Source: Haliclystus octoradiatus (taxonomy: Eukaryota > Cnidaria > Staurozoa > Stauromedusae > Haliclystidae). Taken from it: a stretch of 64,000 nt of DNA. The stretch spans positions 8,623,441 through 8,687,440 of the forward strand of contig OU744451.1 in the NCBI GenBank assembly GCA_916610825.1, in the 5' to 3' direction. This document shows positions 20,237 to 33,100 of the stretch, piece after piece. The notes beneath the pieces are model-generated. The model ran no database searches. It saw nothing but the letters and a program-made list of their open reading frames with translations, and had not been told where the DNA came from. Position 1 is the stretch's first letter; each line of letters begins with the position of its first letter. Both the position numbers and the translations under genes were made by a program.

Positions 20237-21134
20237 TAACAACAAAACGAAACTGAAAAAAAACGCAAGTCCCAAATATTAGAGATTGTACTATATTGTT
20301 ATTACTTGCTCAAATTAAAGTATTGAGTTCTTATCATATTCTATATTCAGGAATAAATGTCATTTACTTATAAAATTATCGGTATCAGTTATTTATTAAA
20401 TTGAATCTTTCCAGAAGAATGACAATTATTTCAAAATTCTATTAATGAATAATCTCAATCAAAGCGATTGTATCAATTAGAATAAGTATTGTTCTTATCA
20501 TCTGTTTGCTTTACAGGTGAATTTCACAAACATTCCATTAACGTTTTCTAAATGATCTGATTGGTTACTGTAATACAATGGAAACGCCGAATGGAGCATA
20601 TTTCAAAATATTACTTCCTAAAATATTCTAAAACTAGCAATTAGTGTATACCCAGTACTGGACCTTGTGTGATAAAACTTTCAGATCACTGAATAGCAAA
20701 AATAATTAAACAATTGATTAAGCTGCTGACTATTGCTGTATAATAGGCCCTACGGAGAGTGAACTTTGGAGGAGAACATGTGAGACAGTACGCATTGAAA
20801 CGATTTACAATTACTCAAGACATCTTGATCAATTCCTTCATAAAAATTCAATATATTTCAAATCAATTGAGTCGTTTGAAATGTATAGAGAACGGCATAT
20901 TAAAGGCATAAAATAGATCCGATTAGGTCGGATCGCGTTCGGTTAGGATTCATAAATCTTTATAGCAATATATATATAACATCTTATAATATTATCATAT
21001 GATAGTATATGTGGCTATATATTTTTGATTGTGCCTATATTGGATGTGGCATTCCCAATTTTCTTCCCAAAATTATCAAAATATATATATTTTTTTGATA
21101 TTCATGTATTTGAAGTAATAATAAATACATCTGC
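20237..21134. other. Intergenic, nothing recognised
   Basis: AT-rich sequence without a supported frame, RNA or repeat boundary. Confidence 0.45.
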
Positions 21135-21142
21135 ATAATTGA

Positions 21143-22419
21143 CAGTGATGTGAGATTACTTAAGAAAAGTAATAAATTACATTACAAATTACTTCTCCTC
21201 AAAAGTAACTACTTACGTTACTAGTTACTTCAGCTGAGAAAGCAATTGATTACAATTACAAATACTTTCCCCAAAAAAGTAATTAATTACTAATTACTTC
21301 ATGATAACTTCAGCTTATGCCAACAAAAGATATTGCCTCCCTTTCAATAATGACATGTCTCGTCTTGGCAATCGATGGCGGTCATCTTGTTTTTTTACAA
21401 AGGAGAATGATCAATTTAATAATATTAATTTAATATTGGTGACTGCAGCAGCAGATAATTGAGTTTTGTAACATGTTTAATAAAGTTGCCAAAGAAATGG
21501 TTTCATTTGATTTTTCAAAATGGTTTATTTTTGTCGTATCAATTTATTCATTATAGCCATAAATTTAACATCTTTTCAATATTCGCAACTCACTCAAATA
21601 GTAAATGACAAAGACAAACTACTGATCAGCACAACAACGTCAGAAGAGAGAAGAATAGGAAAGGGGATAGGGTTTATTGGCCATGTATCACACAATTTAC
21701 CTGGTTTGAATAGCTCTTGTAAAAGCTGCATAGCCTACTATGTGAAAATTAGCATCATACGTTACAGATCGCGATTCATTCACGAAAGAATAGGGTCTGT
21801 GTGAATTGCTCGGTTTCTCTGTCCGGGCCTCGTATCAGAATAAGATTGATGTCACATAATTATGCAAGATTGAGGTGATTCTCACCCGGATTCTCACATT
21901 ACTTTGTTTACTTCAGTTGACATGATTGCAATAAGTTCTATTTTAGACTCCGTAGCTATGACAATTAATTGATCGAACAGAGGTGATGAATTTATTATCT
22001 AAGAACAATAGACTTACCATGCATCGATCAGAAACTTCCGCTCTACGTTTCCGTAGAGTGGCTGGACAGAGAACTGTGCAAATCACACAGAACCTATTCT
22101 TTTGTGAATGAATCGCGGTCTGTAACACAGGCTATGTGAGAATTGAATAAGAACAATAAAAGCCAAACTTAGTGACTGCAACGCAAATTATGACAAGACA
22201 ACAAAGCAAAAATTTTGTAATCGGAAAAGTAATTTAGATAATAACATCAATTACCTTCTCTCAAATAATACTTCTTACTTCAAAAAGTAATCAATCAGAT
22301 CACTTATTATTTTAAAAAGTAATCAATTAGATTACTTATTACTTTTCTCAAAAAAGTAACTAATTACTCCTAAAATTTAATACTCTAAAAGTAGCGAGTA
22401 ACGAGTATTTACAACACTG
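21143..22419. mobile_element. 1.28-kb hAT-like element with 8-bp TSD ATAATTGA
   Basis: The ends are CAGTGATGT at the left and CAGTGTTGT at the right (reverse complement), typical of hAT termini. The 8-bp direct repeat ATAATTGA at 21135-21142 and 22420-22427 is exact. Both subterminal zones (21150-21300 and 22200-22410) are packed with AAGTAAT/ATTACTT words in both orientations. The interior ORFs (for example 21520-21804) show no hAT transposase motif, so it is non-autonomous. Confidence 0.85.
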
Positions 22420-22686
22420 ATAATTGAATTAGCTGGAAAACGAATTTTATTTTTCAATTTTGAAAGGAGATTTTCATGGAATTGCCCTATTACCATTGAA
22501 ACATTGAAATCATTAACTACTTAAATGGACCAAGAAATGAGAAAATTGGTGTAACAAATTGCGGCAAATATCTGTCTCTCTTATCCTGTTTAGTACTGTC
22601 TTGTGTAGGCTTATCTGTCAAGTAAAGTCCACAACTCCTTGCCTGTGTAATTCATAAATGAAATATTTTGGTGGGTACAATAGCTA

Positions 22687-22901
22687 CCATAGTGGAATCC
22701 TTGAATTTGGAAAGCCTGATATATACGCCAAAATTGCGCCAAGTCAGTATTCTAGAAAACGCCAAAAAGCTCAAATTTAGTTGAAAACTATAGAAAATTA
22801 CTAAATTTCCACGCCAAAGAAATTAAAGTGGCGTAAAATCACATCAATTCTACGTGGGATATCGGATATATCCGGCGTAACATACATGGATTCCACTATG
22901 G
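22687..22901. mobile_element. 215-bp MITE with 8-bp TSD AATAGCTA
   Basis: Terminal inverted repeat CCATAGTGGAATCC/GGATTCCACTATGG, flanked by AATAGCTA at 22679-22686 and 22902-22909. The interior includes GCGCC/GGCG words in inverted order. The 8-bp duplication fits hAT or P-type elements, but the ends lack the hAT CAGNG start. Confidence 0.8.
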
Positions 22902-22909
22902 AATAGCTA

Positions 22910-24199
22910 TGCCCGGTCTGCAAAGCATGGCAGCTGCGCCCCCGAGATGGAAATTTTTCTCCTAATTGCCGCCCCTGAAACTGCAATTTTTATCGAAATT
23001 TGGCAGTTACAAATTATTTTCTTGTCATTTTCTTCCTAATTTCCACTGAAATGATGGATTTTGCCGCCCCGCCCCTAACTTTTTTCGGCGCTGCCGACCC
23101 CGAGATCTCGTCGAGATTGCCATTCTTCGCAGACGGGGCTATGCATAATTTGTAAAAAGTATTTGTAACGGGTATGCTTATTGATTCCATAAATACCAGT
23201 AGCCTGATTTTGTATTAATTGCAATTGATAGGCCTATGGCTATTCTAGTCCTTGACCTGGCCTGGATTCCTGGCAGGCTCGTTTACTTGCGCCTGCACCC
23301 TTGCATATCCCCAATTTACATCTATGTTTATCTTACCATTTCACTTCACTATACAAACATGAAACTATTGCTTCTGATGTCTCGTCAACCATGTACAATG
23401 CAAAATTACAATACCAAACCTTTTTACCATGTTATTGTAGCCTGTAGGCCTACAACTTTAGGCCTATGTAGCTGAAAATGAACATGAATGAAGTTATGAA
23501 CTATGATCATCGATCTATAACTTCATGATGATTATAACTTCATATATTATGAAGCATAATGTAAGTTTTATAAATTTCAATTTACCTTCTGTTTTGGAAT
23601 CACGTGTCAATAGAAATATGCTTCAAATCCGTGTTTCTAAAGTAATATGCGTTTACAAAGTACAGGATAAAAAATTCATAATTCAAGTACAGTTTCAAGT
23701 GAGTTTCAGGCCTTCAGCTAAATTTCCCGCCTTTTCAAAAAGGGAGGACATTATTATCGAGCCTCTTTCGCCTACACATCAAGTGATAAAAAGTGATCAG
23801 ATGTGGCATAACAATGAAACACATGGTAAAACATCATCTAAACAAAACAATCTCAAAGTAAATATGTAATTATATTTATCACCGAACTCCGCATCACGCC
23901 CCTGTGAACTCATCTTTAGAAGCGAGAAAAAAATAGAGTGCGGCTGAAATAGCATAATTTTATTATTTTACACTATTATTATTAATATCAAGATTGCAAG
24001 TCTATAGGCTACAAATCCCTTTATTTGTTGACCGGTGCTACTGCAAATTCAATATGTTACGAGGCAGATTATACTAGAATGTGATGGATTACGAGTAGAG
24101 ACTGGTCCGAGGAGAACATTGGCGATAAATAAGTATATGATAGAAACGTAATAATTATATTTGACAACTAATAAATCAGACGTTTCAACTAAATCAGCT
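22910..24199. other. Intergenic region upstream of the first bestrophin-like gene
   Basis: No gene recognised. ORFs 23236-23475 and 23525-23869 lack known motifs. The region must contain the 5' UTR and promoter of the gene starting at 24200, but no TATA box or initiator can be supported. Confidence 0.4.
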
Positions 24200-27100
24200 A
24201 TGGCTACATCTAACAAATTGCAATATTTAGAAGAAGAAGGACGACAACATATCTATGAAATTAGCGAAAAAAGAAGAATTAATCAAACTGGATATAGGAG
24301 AACTATGACCAAGGTCAAATTATTTGCCATTGACAAAAATGTAAGTAGAAATTTAATTCAGCTACGGCAAACAAGCGGGACTTCGTTGTGTTACAATATC
24401 TTCCTCACATCGCAACGGCCAAGGTTGGTACCATTAAAAACGAAAAAAAAACTAAGCAACTTCTTCACGTTGTGTAAAGTTGTTTTTACAACTTTACAAG
24501 CATGACAAACATCCACAGTGAAGGATAGACCTATCAATAATACCATATTACATCTATTCGTAAAGGAGGCAGTATTTATATAATCAGATTATGTTTACCC
24601 TTCTAATCTAAAGTACACGCCTACTTTTTGAACGCAGTTGGCAAATGGTCGTTGTTCCAAATTGACAAAATCAATGGTTCTGATTTCGTATGCAGCCATG
24701 TTTTTCCAGAGAACAATGAATTTCGCGCCTTTTGTGAAGACACGTGGGATGAGTGATTGTTTTCAATTTTGTTTGTTTACACATTCAAAATGACCAACGT
24801 CATCAAGGCAAACCACCAAGAACTAATTAATCAATGTAGATTGTGTGTGATTCATGTGAATCTTACTAGGAAATTCAATCATCATCGTTATCATCTTAAT
24901 AAGTGATGTTTTCTGAAAAAAATAGTGGGGGACGGCTCACAATTCTTATAGGGGCAAAGACCCCTCTTTCTAGGGGGTGTCCACAGAATTTGTTGAGGTG
25001 AAGCATCTCCGTCTGTTAATATTACTGATGATAGTATAATTACTAGGAACAAGACTATAAAATTTCACTTCAAATGAAAAAAATGAGGGAATGCCGTTCC
25101 CCGGAGAAAGTAGTGGGGAACGACCAAAACATCACTGATCTTAATTAATTTGATTATTTAAACATGTATTAACTAATGCTTTGTGTAAAATCACACTGCT
25201 GCAGTTAGGCCCATTTACAGTTGTCATTACACGAAGTATAGATTTTACATCATTTTTTTAATGCAGAAGTATTGACACTCTAGGCCAAATAATGTTTTCA
25301 ATTTCGATTTCAATCATGATTATTTATTCAGAAACAACTTACAAATAACTTTTTTCAATATTATGATTTACTCTTCTTTAATATACAAGAGTAATGAAGA
25401 ATGCAGATCAGCGATAAATCAAAAACACAGTTATTTGCGACAGTTTTCATATATGTTATATCATTTTCAAGCAATTGGTAAAGAGATCAATAAACAGTTT
25501 TACATGAACTTACATAAAGTTTATTCCATCCTGCTCTGCATACCCGCATCGAGCACTCTATTGATGTTTTCCCACCAATAAAGTTATTACTTTGTTTTGT
25601 ATAAGTATTATCAAATGTATTATTACAAATGGACAAATAAATCCAGGTACTGTACTGGATACCACCATGTGGACTTGAAAGTTTTAAGCAAATTATTGAA
25701 TTGTTTTCATGCCTTACAGTTGAAAATAATTTGTGTGATTACTGCATTGTAGTTATGTCGGCTTCTTTAGTCAGCATTTTCACTTCCAATGCCTGCTGGA
25801 CAAACATGAAATTTGTAGTCAACCTGACGTAAGCTTTTGCTACTGGTCTTTGGTATTGAGTGTTATATGTGCTGTTTGTTTGGACCTATATAGCTGTGAA
25901 AGTGTGGTTATAAGGGAACATAAATTGTAGGACTGTAGGCTACAATAGCAAGATCTAAGGTTGACTCAAACATTGTGACCCTATACAAAGACCATCTACA
26001 AATGAGGCCTGTAGGCCTAAGATATTCTTCAGATGTAATTCCAATGGCTTTCGCTCAGCAAATGCCTGGAGCACACATGTGCGTTATACAATTTATATGA
26101 ATCTGGGCTAGCACAAGATCCTAACTAACAATAGCACAAGTCTGACTTATTCAAATAATGGTGTTTTGCTAAAATTAATCAATTTATGTATTTGATTTTT
26201 CAGCTGCTGAAAAGCTTTATTGAAAATATAAATATTGTTGTTGTAGTACAGATGGTTCTTGCTGGTACGTAACCAAGGTCTATCATAAATTTTCAAATAA
26301 TCCGCTACAGGAGCAATGGCCGAGGCATAGTTGTCAAAACTTTTATACAAAAGTTGATCAACTCAACTGGTATATGACAGGACTGTAAATGATATAGAAT
26401 TAACAATCAACGTTCATGAAGTTTTCATGAACTACTGAACTGTTTTACGAAGGGGTCATGCCAAAAATTATGGAAAATCTACTTACCAGAACCAGATCCC
26501 ATTTGTCAACATTTATTATAGATATATATATGTATATGTGTCTTTATTGGAATATTAAAAAAAATAAAAAGTTCAACTAATTTCCAAAAGAATACACACA
26601 TAGAAGGCATTTATTCAACGCTCTTATACTATGTGGTTAAGTTATAAATCTAATGACAGTTATATTAATTATTATCTATAAAACTTGAAAATGAACGCAT
26701 CGCATACATTTGAATACACTAGGAATTATCAGTCTTGTTTAGCAAATAGGAAGAAAACAAAAGTTTGAAAAGCTAGCAATTGAAAATAATAATCATATTT
26801 TTCTGTGTTTTTTTTTCTCATAGCTTTTGTTACTTTTGCATGTCATTTCTTTGGTGAGTGATTAGCTTGTTTTTAGGACAAGATTAACTTACATTTAGGC
26901 TAAATTGTTTTTTAATATCTATCAACAATCTATAATAATAATCTATAGCTATACAGTGAAATTTGTATATAACGGCCAGCTAGGAGAGGTAGATAAATTG
27001 ACCACTATAGACAGGTGGCCTTATATACAGGTTCAAGCCTTAGATTCAATAGAAAATACTATTTTAGAGATTGCAAGAGTGACCACTATAGACAGGTGGC

Positions 27101-30100
27101 CACTGTATAGAGGTGACCGTTATAAGAGGTTTGACTGTAATTGCAAAATTGTGTGTGTGAGTGGTCCAGTTTGTCGCTGTCTCCCAGTCGTTTTCAACTA
27201 AGAGATTTTTCAGTTATATATTATTAGAACTGCTTTTTTTCAGTAGTTTTTTTGCTCTCTGTTTCTCATAATCATACGCATTACTGTTTTGCATTAATTG
27301 TATGGCTTTCATTTTCGTTTTTCAATTTCAAATTTCATTGGTTGTGGAATACCGAGAACACATCTGTTATTCAAATTATCCCATCAACGCGGGTGACTCA
27401 TCGCTAGTATATTAATAATTGAACTTTGATATAATCGCAATTTGGTTGTTGCTAACATCAATAGATCTTGAATTTATATTTCTTTTGTCAAATTTGTTGT
27501 GATTTACAAAAATCACAACAGTAATTCAATACAGCTCTGGGCATTGACCGTTTCTCAAACAATTAATTTCAATTAAGTTTTTGTATTGATCTGTTGAGTA
27601 AATGTATACTAATACAAGCTATTATACAATTTATAGCTAATACATACTTGTTTTTTACAGTAACAGTATAAGCAGCATATATCAAGCTATAGACTTAACC
27701 CTAGGTAGTTTAACGTACCTATTATTCAGGCATATTTAATTATTGAACTTAGATTGAATTTTAGATATTAACTTGATGGAATTAACATATACTTCTAGCA
27801 CATTTGTATTTTCTCTTTTGTTATTTTGCAGGCATATACTTCGAACTAAGTGCAACATTTTTTGTTTCGCCGTTAATATTTCCGTTGGCATTTTCGATAA
27901 ACGGTAACCACATCTATTTCTAAATTGTATCATATATTTGAATTAAAAATGACCTGTTTTTCATGAACTTCGGATAAATTATCCGAGAAAGCCCTCATGA
28001 AATACAGTCCCTCAAATCAATCCAAGGTGTTCAGTGAATTACATATGACTTCATCATTAGTTATCATTCTCAGGCATGCATCATTACGCAATTCCTCTGC
28101 AAAAAAACAGTTCAGGAGTTCATGAACAGTTCACCAATGTTAAATGACCCCAATTCTCATGAACTGTTCATGAACCTTCACAGAAATTTCATGAACAGTT
28201 TATGAAAATTTTAGGCCATTTAATGTTCATGAACTGTTCATGAACTCCTGAACTGTTTGCTGGGGCTGTTGCACAAGAGGGCACGCAAGGAGAACACAAG
28301 AAAGCATCAGAATATCACAAGCCGCCACAGAATGTTTTTTACCTTTGCGTTTTTTCCTGAAGTGACTGTAGCGAAATTGCCCAAATTTGGAAGAACACGT
28401 TATGAACATTTGAGCAATTTCATGTTCATGAAGTCAAAAACTTTTCACGGGGGAACAGATTAGAAGAAGGCCTACCCAGGACTAGAATTATTATAAACAC
28501 TGTAGTATAACACAACAGTAGACTATTTTTGGAATTCAAATTCTCATGTCTGATTATTTCAATGGCTTTTTCATTTGTAGCTGATTTTCAACGCCGAGAG
28601 ACAGTGTTGCATAACTTAGCTGACTTCAAAGCAAGTTCAATGATATGGTTTTTTGCCGTAAGGGATTTTTACAAGGAAGCAGGTATGGTAAAAGTAGTAC
28701 TGTCTAAATTAACTTTCTTCAAAGTTTGATTTTAAACGTTTTTTGTAATATGTTAATAAGGATAGGTTAATTCATCACCATGGGTGTGCAGTTATTCTAT
28801 GTTCAATTCTGGAGTATAAACTGCTCCCTATATAGGAAGATATTCTCATTTAATTCCAAACTTAGAAGCAGTTTCCTGTATTATGTTTTGTATCAAATTT
28901 GGAGATATGAAATAATAGTTATTTGTCTTTCTGAAATGAGTTCCAGGCTCTTACCGTTAAAACTCAGATAGAAATGAAAAGGGCCTGGAGCTAGTTCCGG
29001 TGCACATTTTAAAATATTTTTCGACTGTAATTAGTTTAAAATGTTATGTCGAATAATTCTAGACCATTTCCAATAATTATCTGATAGTATAAGAAGTGTC
29101 CGTATGATTGTTTGATATTTTTAATGGGACTATACTACTACAGAGATTGTAGATTTGTTATCAATATATTAGACTACATACATGACGCGATATATAAGCT
29201 ATTGATTACAAACAAAAGTTGTAGGTGAATTTACATTATATAATGCCTTATATAAATGACCAAAATAACTGGAAATTCTTATTCTTGGGATTTTGAATAC
29301 TCTTCTGAGATATGATAAATATTGTTTACAGTTGATCAGCTAGAGTCTTCCTACGACATCTTAGAGGTTGCTCAAATTTTTAACGATTTAATTAGAATTA
29401 ATCTACTTTTCAGGACTTGAAGAAAATTTTATGAGCAATGTTTCAAACAAAATGAAAGGTCTTATTATACATTTAAGAGAATATCTGCTAACAGAAAAGG
29501 CAAAACATCGAATATTCATTTCTCAAGTAAGTTGTATTAAATAATTAACTCAATGAAATTAGTACATAAAATTTGTTGAAATTGATCTGCAATTTGGCGG
29601 CTGAGATCAATATCATCATCATCATCAATTTGACACACAATAATTAGTTTTTTGAGTCCAGTAAAGGTGTTGATTGCTTTCCACACTGCATTTCCTCGCC
29701 CTGCTTCATGATGTCTTTGAAGATCTTCTACTATCTCCATGATGACCTCCTCATGTTCCCTATTGTATGTATCTTTCAGAATTTCCTCCAACTGCGTATC
29801 ATCGCCATCATGCTGCTTCGAATGCACAGTTTTGAGATTTTGTCGGATCAATAAGGAGTTAACATCATTGCTCTCAGCGATATGCTGAAATTCATAAATC
29901 AACATTTGAGCATGTTGACTTCCAGAACTTATTCAAGGGGGTTGTATATGCTCATTTTTAGGTAATTTGATTTAAACTAAACTAAACTCAGATGAGCTGA
30001 TATTTTGAACTTTAGAACATTCAACCCATTTTAATAATAAATTATGTTTAGATTGATTCTCTCTTACTTCTATTTTAGGTTTTATATGAAGATTTTAGTG

Positions 30101-33100
30101 ATATAGCTCAGATGACAGATGACATGGGAAAGCACGAGGCAACACTTCCACCTCCTATTAGCCGTGCACACACCCATGTTGGGTAAGTATTTTCATTGTT
30201 CTGTATCAGGTACCGCAACGATACGAAACTCTGATTAAATATGACAGAAATAGATTTGAGATGAATTTTGAAACGAAAAACCTTCAACTTCCAGCAGCGC
30301 TGTGTAGTAGCACGATAGTCCGGCTGGTGTGATAAGTATGATGCTAGAAAGTGTTAAAACGAAAAGTTACAACTTTGAAGGTATATCTCTCTTTGAGGAA
30401 TATGTTATACTAAAAGGACAGTAGCTAATAGGACCGGGATGCACATTTGAATATTTAATAATAATAAATAAAAACGACTCCGACTTTCATTTTGCCTGAC
30501 ATAACAATTAAAATCTAGAATGTTGGCTGTAATCACGATTAAACTCTCTTGTCCTAAATAACTTCGCTCCTTGTGCGATTCCAAAACGTGGGACACGAAA
30601 AAAAAGTTATATTCAAATCTGTTGTGTCCCAAAATGCGATTTATACATTTGAATACATTTTAACACTGCTGTATTTTTGTATTTGCCAACATTCCATTCA
30701 AAATATTTTATAATTTTATCTATTTATTTATCTCAGAACAATGTGCACGTCTTTTGAGCATCTTCGTGTTGTCAGGGAATATCGTTCGCCAAGATCAATT
30801 CGTTCATTTACAAAGATATTCATTTTCATCTTACCGATATTATTATCACCATATTATGTATATCTTGGGCATCAAAGTAAGTCTTATTATTCACCGTATG
30901 TCACAGCTATTATCGTATCATTCCTATTTGGTTGTTTGCAAGGTGTTCAAGACAAACTTGACGATCCTTTCGATGGAATGAGTGAAGACGATGTTAATTT
31001 GAGTCAGGTAGGGCATACATGTTACCCATTTGAGTACAATTTGGATATAACTGATATCCCTGCTTTTCTGCAACGATATTAGAGCTTCATAAACTAATGT
31101 CAAGACGCTGTCCATAAAAGGCCACACAAACACTCTTCTTCAATTTTTGATTCGAAATTGATTTGAATGTCATGATCTGGCCATGAGGAGCTTCACTCCA
31201 GGTAAACGAGAACATTGCCTCGAATCATAGATTCAAACTTTTCTAATAATTCCAGTTTAAATTGTACGTGTGGTAATTTACGGCCAATATTGAATAATAT
31301 GTATGATAATTTATGGCAGGATTGAATGATATGGGTGATCGTACATCAGAAGGATTTGTTGAAAATGTGAAAGATATTTCTATTTTATAAATCAAGTATT
31401 TAAAACTTGCTTATGCAATATGGGTTATATAAACACTTGTGCTGCTATGAGGCACTCAGAAGGCTTCAAAAAATAACTAGCCACGGCTGCTTGTGATTCT
31501 CTTACGCCTTCCTTGTGCCTCGTGAGTCACAAAAAATGTTTAGTATTTGTACAGATATAGTATTATGATGACTAATGGAATCGTCCAAAAGGAGGTGCAT
31601 TAAAGAGAGGGGCTGCGTCTTGAATATCAAGGCATTTCTGCTATGAAGTCTATGAATTTGATCTGCAGATATTGCAGATCAGTTATGGGCAACCACCATT
31701 ATTTCTCCTGCAAAAAGCAGTTCAGGAGTTCATGAACAGCTCATGGTCGTTAAATGGCCCCAAATTCCCATGAACTGTGTTGGAAAGTGAAAGTTATCAC
31801 TAGACACTTGGCAAATCAACTCATGTGGCACGACAGAAATAACGGTGTGCTGTATAGCGTTTAGTTGAGTTCACAGCTGGCGTAACAAGAGTGACTAATG
31901 CAGTGGTTTTGAAGGTAGATCAGATGACTGCGCAGCTCAAAGGTTAGAACAATGGAGCAGGACATTCAGAGATAAGAATCCTGGAAGGAAAAATATTGTA
32001 TCAGACCTTGCCAACAGTGCCAATCTCCCACAATTAGACTGGTAGATCAGCTCTGTTTGCTTTATACCATACCTTTCATTTGCCAAGACTCAATTTAAAC
32101 ATACTGTTACAATAATAACAAACTGAAGAACAAACTTCGAGCCTCAACTTTAGCTAAAACTTATTCCAAAGTGTTTACGTAAATGGCACATATGCTAACA
32201 CAATTTTTGAATATAAATTTAAACAACTCAATATATCAATAAGGGACTAACCTTCCACTGTATTTAATTTGTGTAATGGAAAAAGTCACATAAAAACATA
32301 CCAAAATGTTTTTTCCTAATTTATTTATTGCAAACATCATGTTCATGTACCTACCAGCATTCATTTTCTTTTTGGTTATAGCTTGACGATTGGACATTGC
32401 AATCTCTTGAGGCAACTGCCAAAAGAATATTCAAGGTTGGACGTTTCACTGTATCAAATGCAGAAAAGAAAGTAGAAGATACTCGATCAGTACAATTATT
32501 CGAAGGAATTATTCCTAATGATTTGGATAGTTTTTCACCTATGTTGACTAAAAGAGCAAGTATTGCACGTCCGAGTATAATTTCTCAACCACATAATTGG
32601 GAGAAACGAGTAAGAAATTAATTGCTATTGGTTTGTACTTGATTTTATTGTATTTATAGCCAGGGTTCAACTTATAGCAAGGGTAGCCAGGGGTGATTAG
32701 CTCAGTTGGTAGAGCAACCGAACTTCAGAGTTCAGATCATATCTGATCGGCTGTGGTTCAAATCCCCCTGAGGTCAACTCAGCCTTGTCTTTATCTAAAA
32801 CATCAAATACGTACCATCTAAGGATGGCGGATGGAATGGTCCAGAGGGAATTGCATTGTGAGTAGCTGCGGCGCATCGTTGCACATTGACAATCAAAGCC
32901 TATCTGCCATGAACTCTGTTGAGATTGATCTGCAGTGTCGCAGCTGAGATCTAAGGAGCGATAAAACATCATCGCTCTTAGCGAAAAGAGCCACTCGTAT
33001 AGAAATAGAGGAATGGTAAGGGTGCCTTCGGTAGGGCGTCACCGTTCAAATTGCTTTAGGGTTCATCAATATTTTTTCTTTATTTTTGAAACCAGGGATT

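Noticed and set aside
21520..21804. 94-codon plus ORF inside the hAT-like element as a transposase
   Set aside because: Too short and lacking the hAT dimerisation (hATC) or DDE-type motifs.
32693..32780. Functional tRNA gene with long variable arm
   Set aside because: The anticodon arm cannot form a 7-nt loop and a repetitive body follows; classified as a SINE.
32697..32972. 91-codon minus ORF opposite the SINE
   Set aside because: It is the antisense of a tRNA-derived SINE; the resemblance of part of it to the LINE frame at 29537 is short and could be chance.
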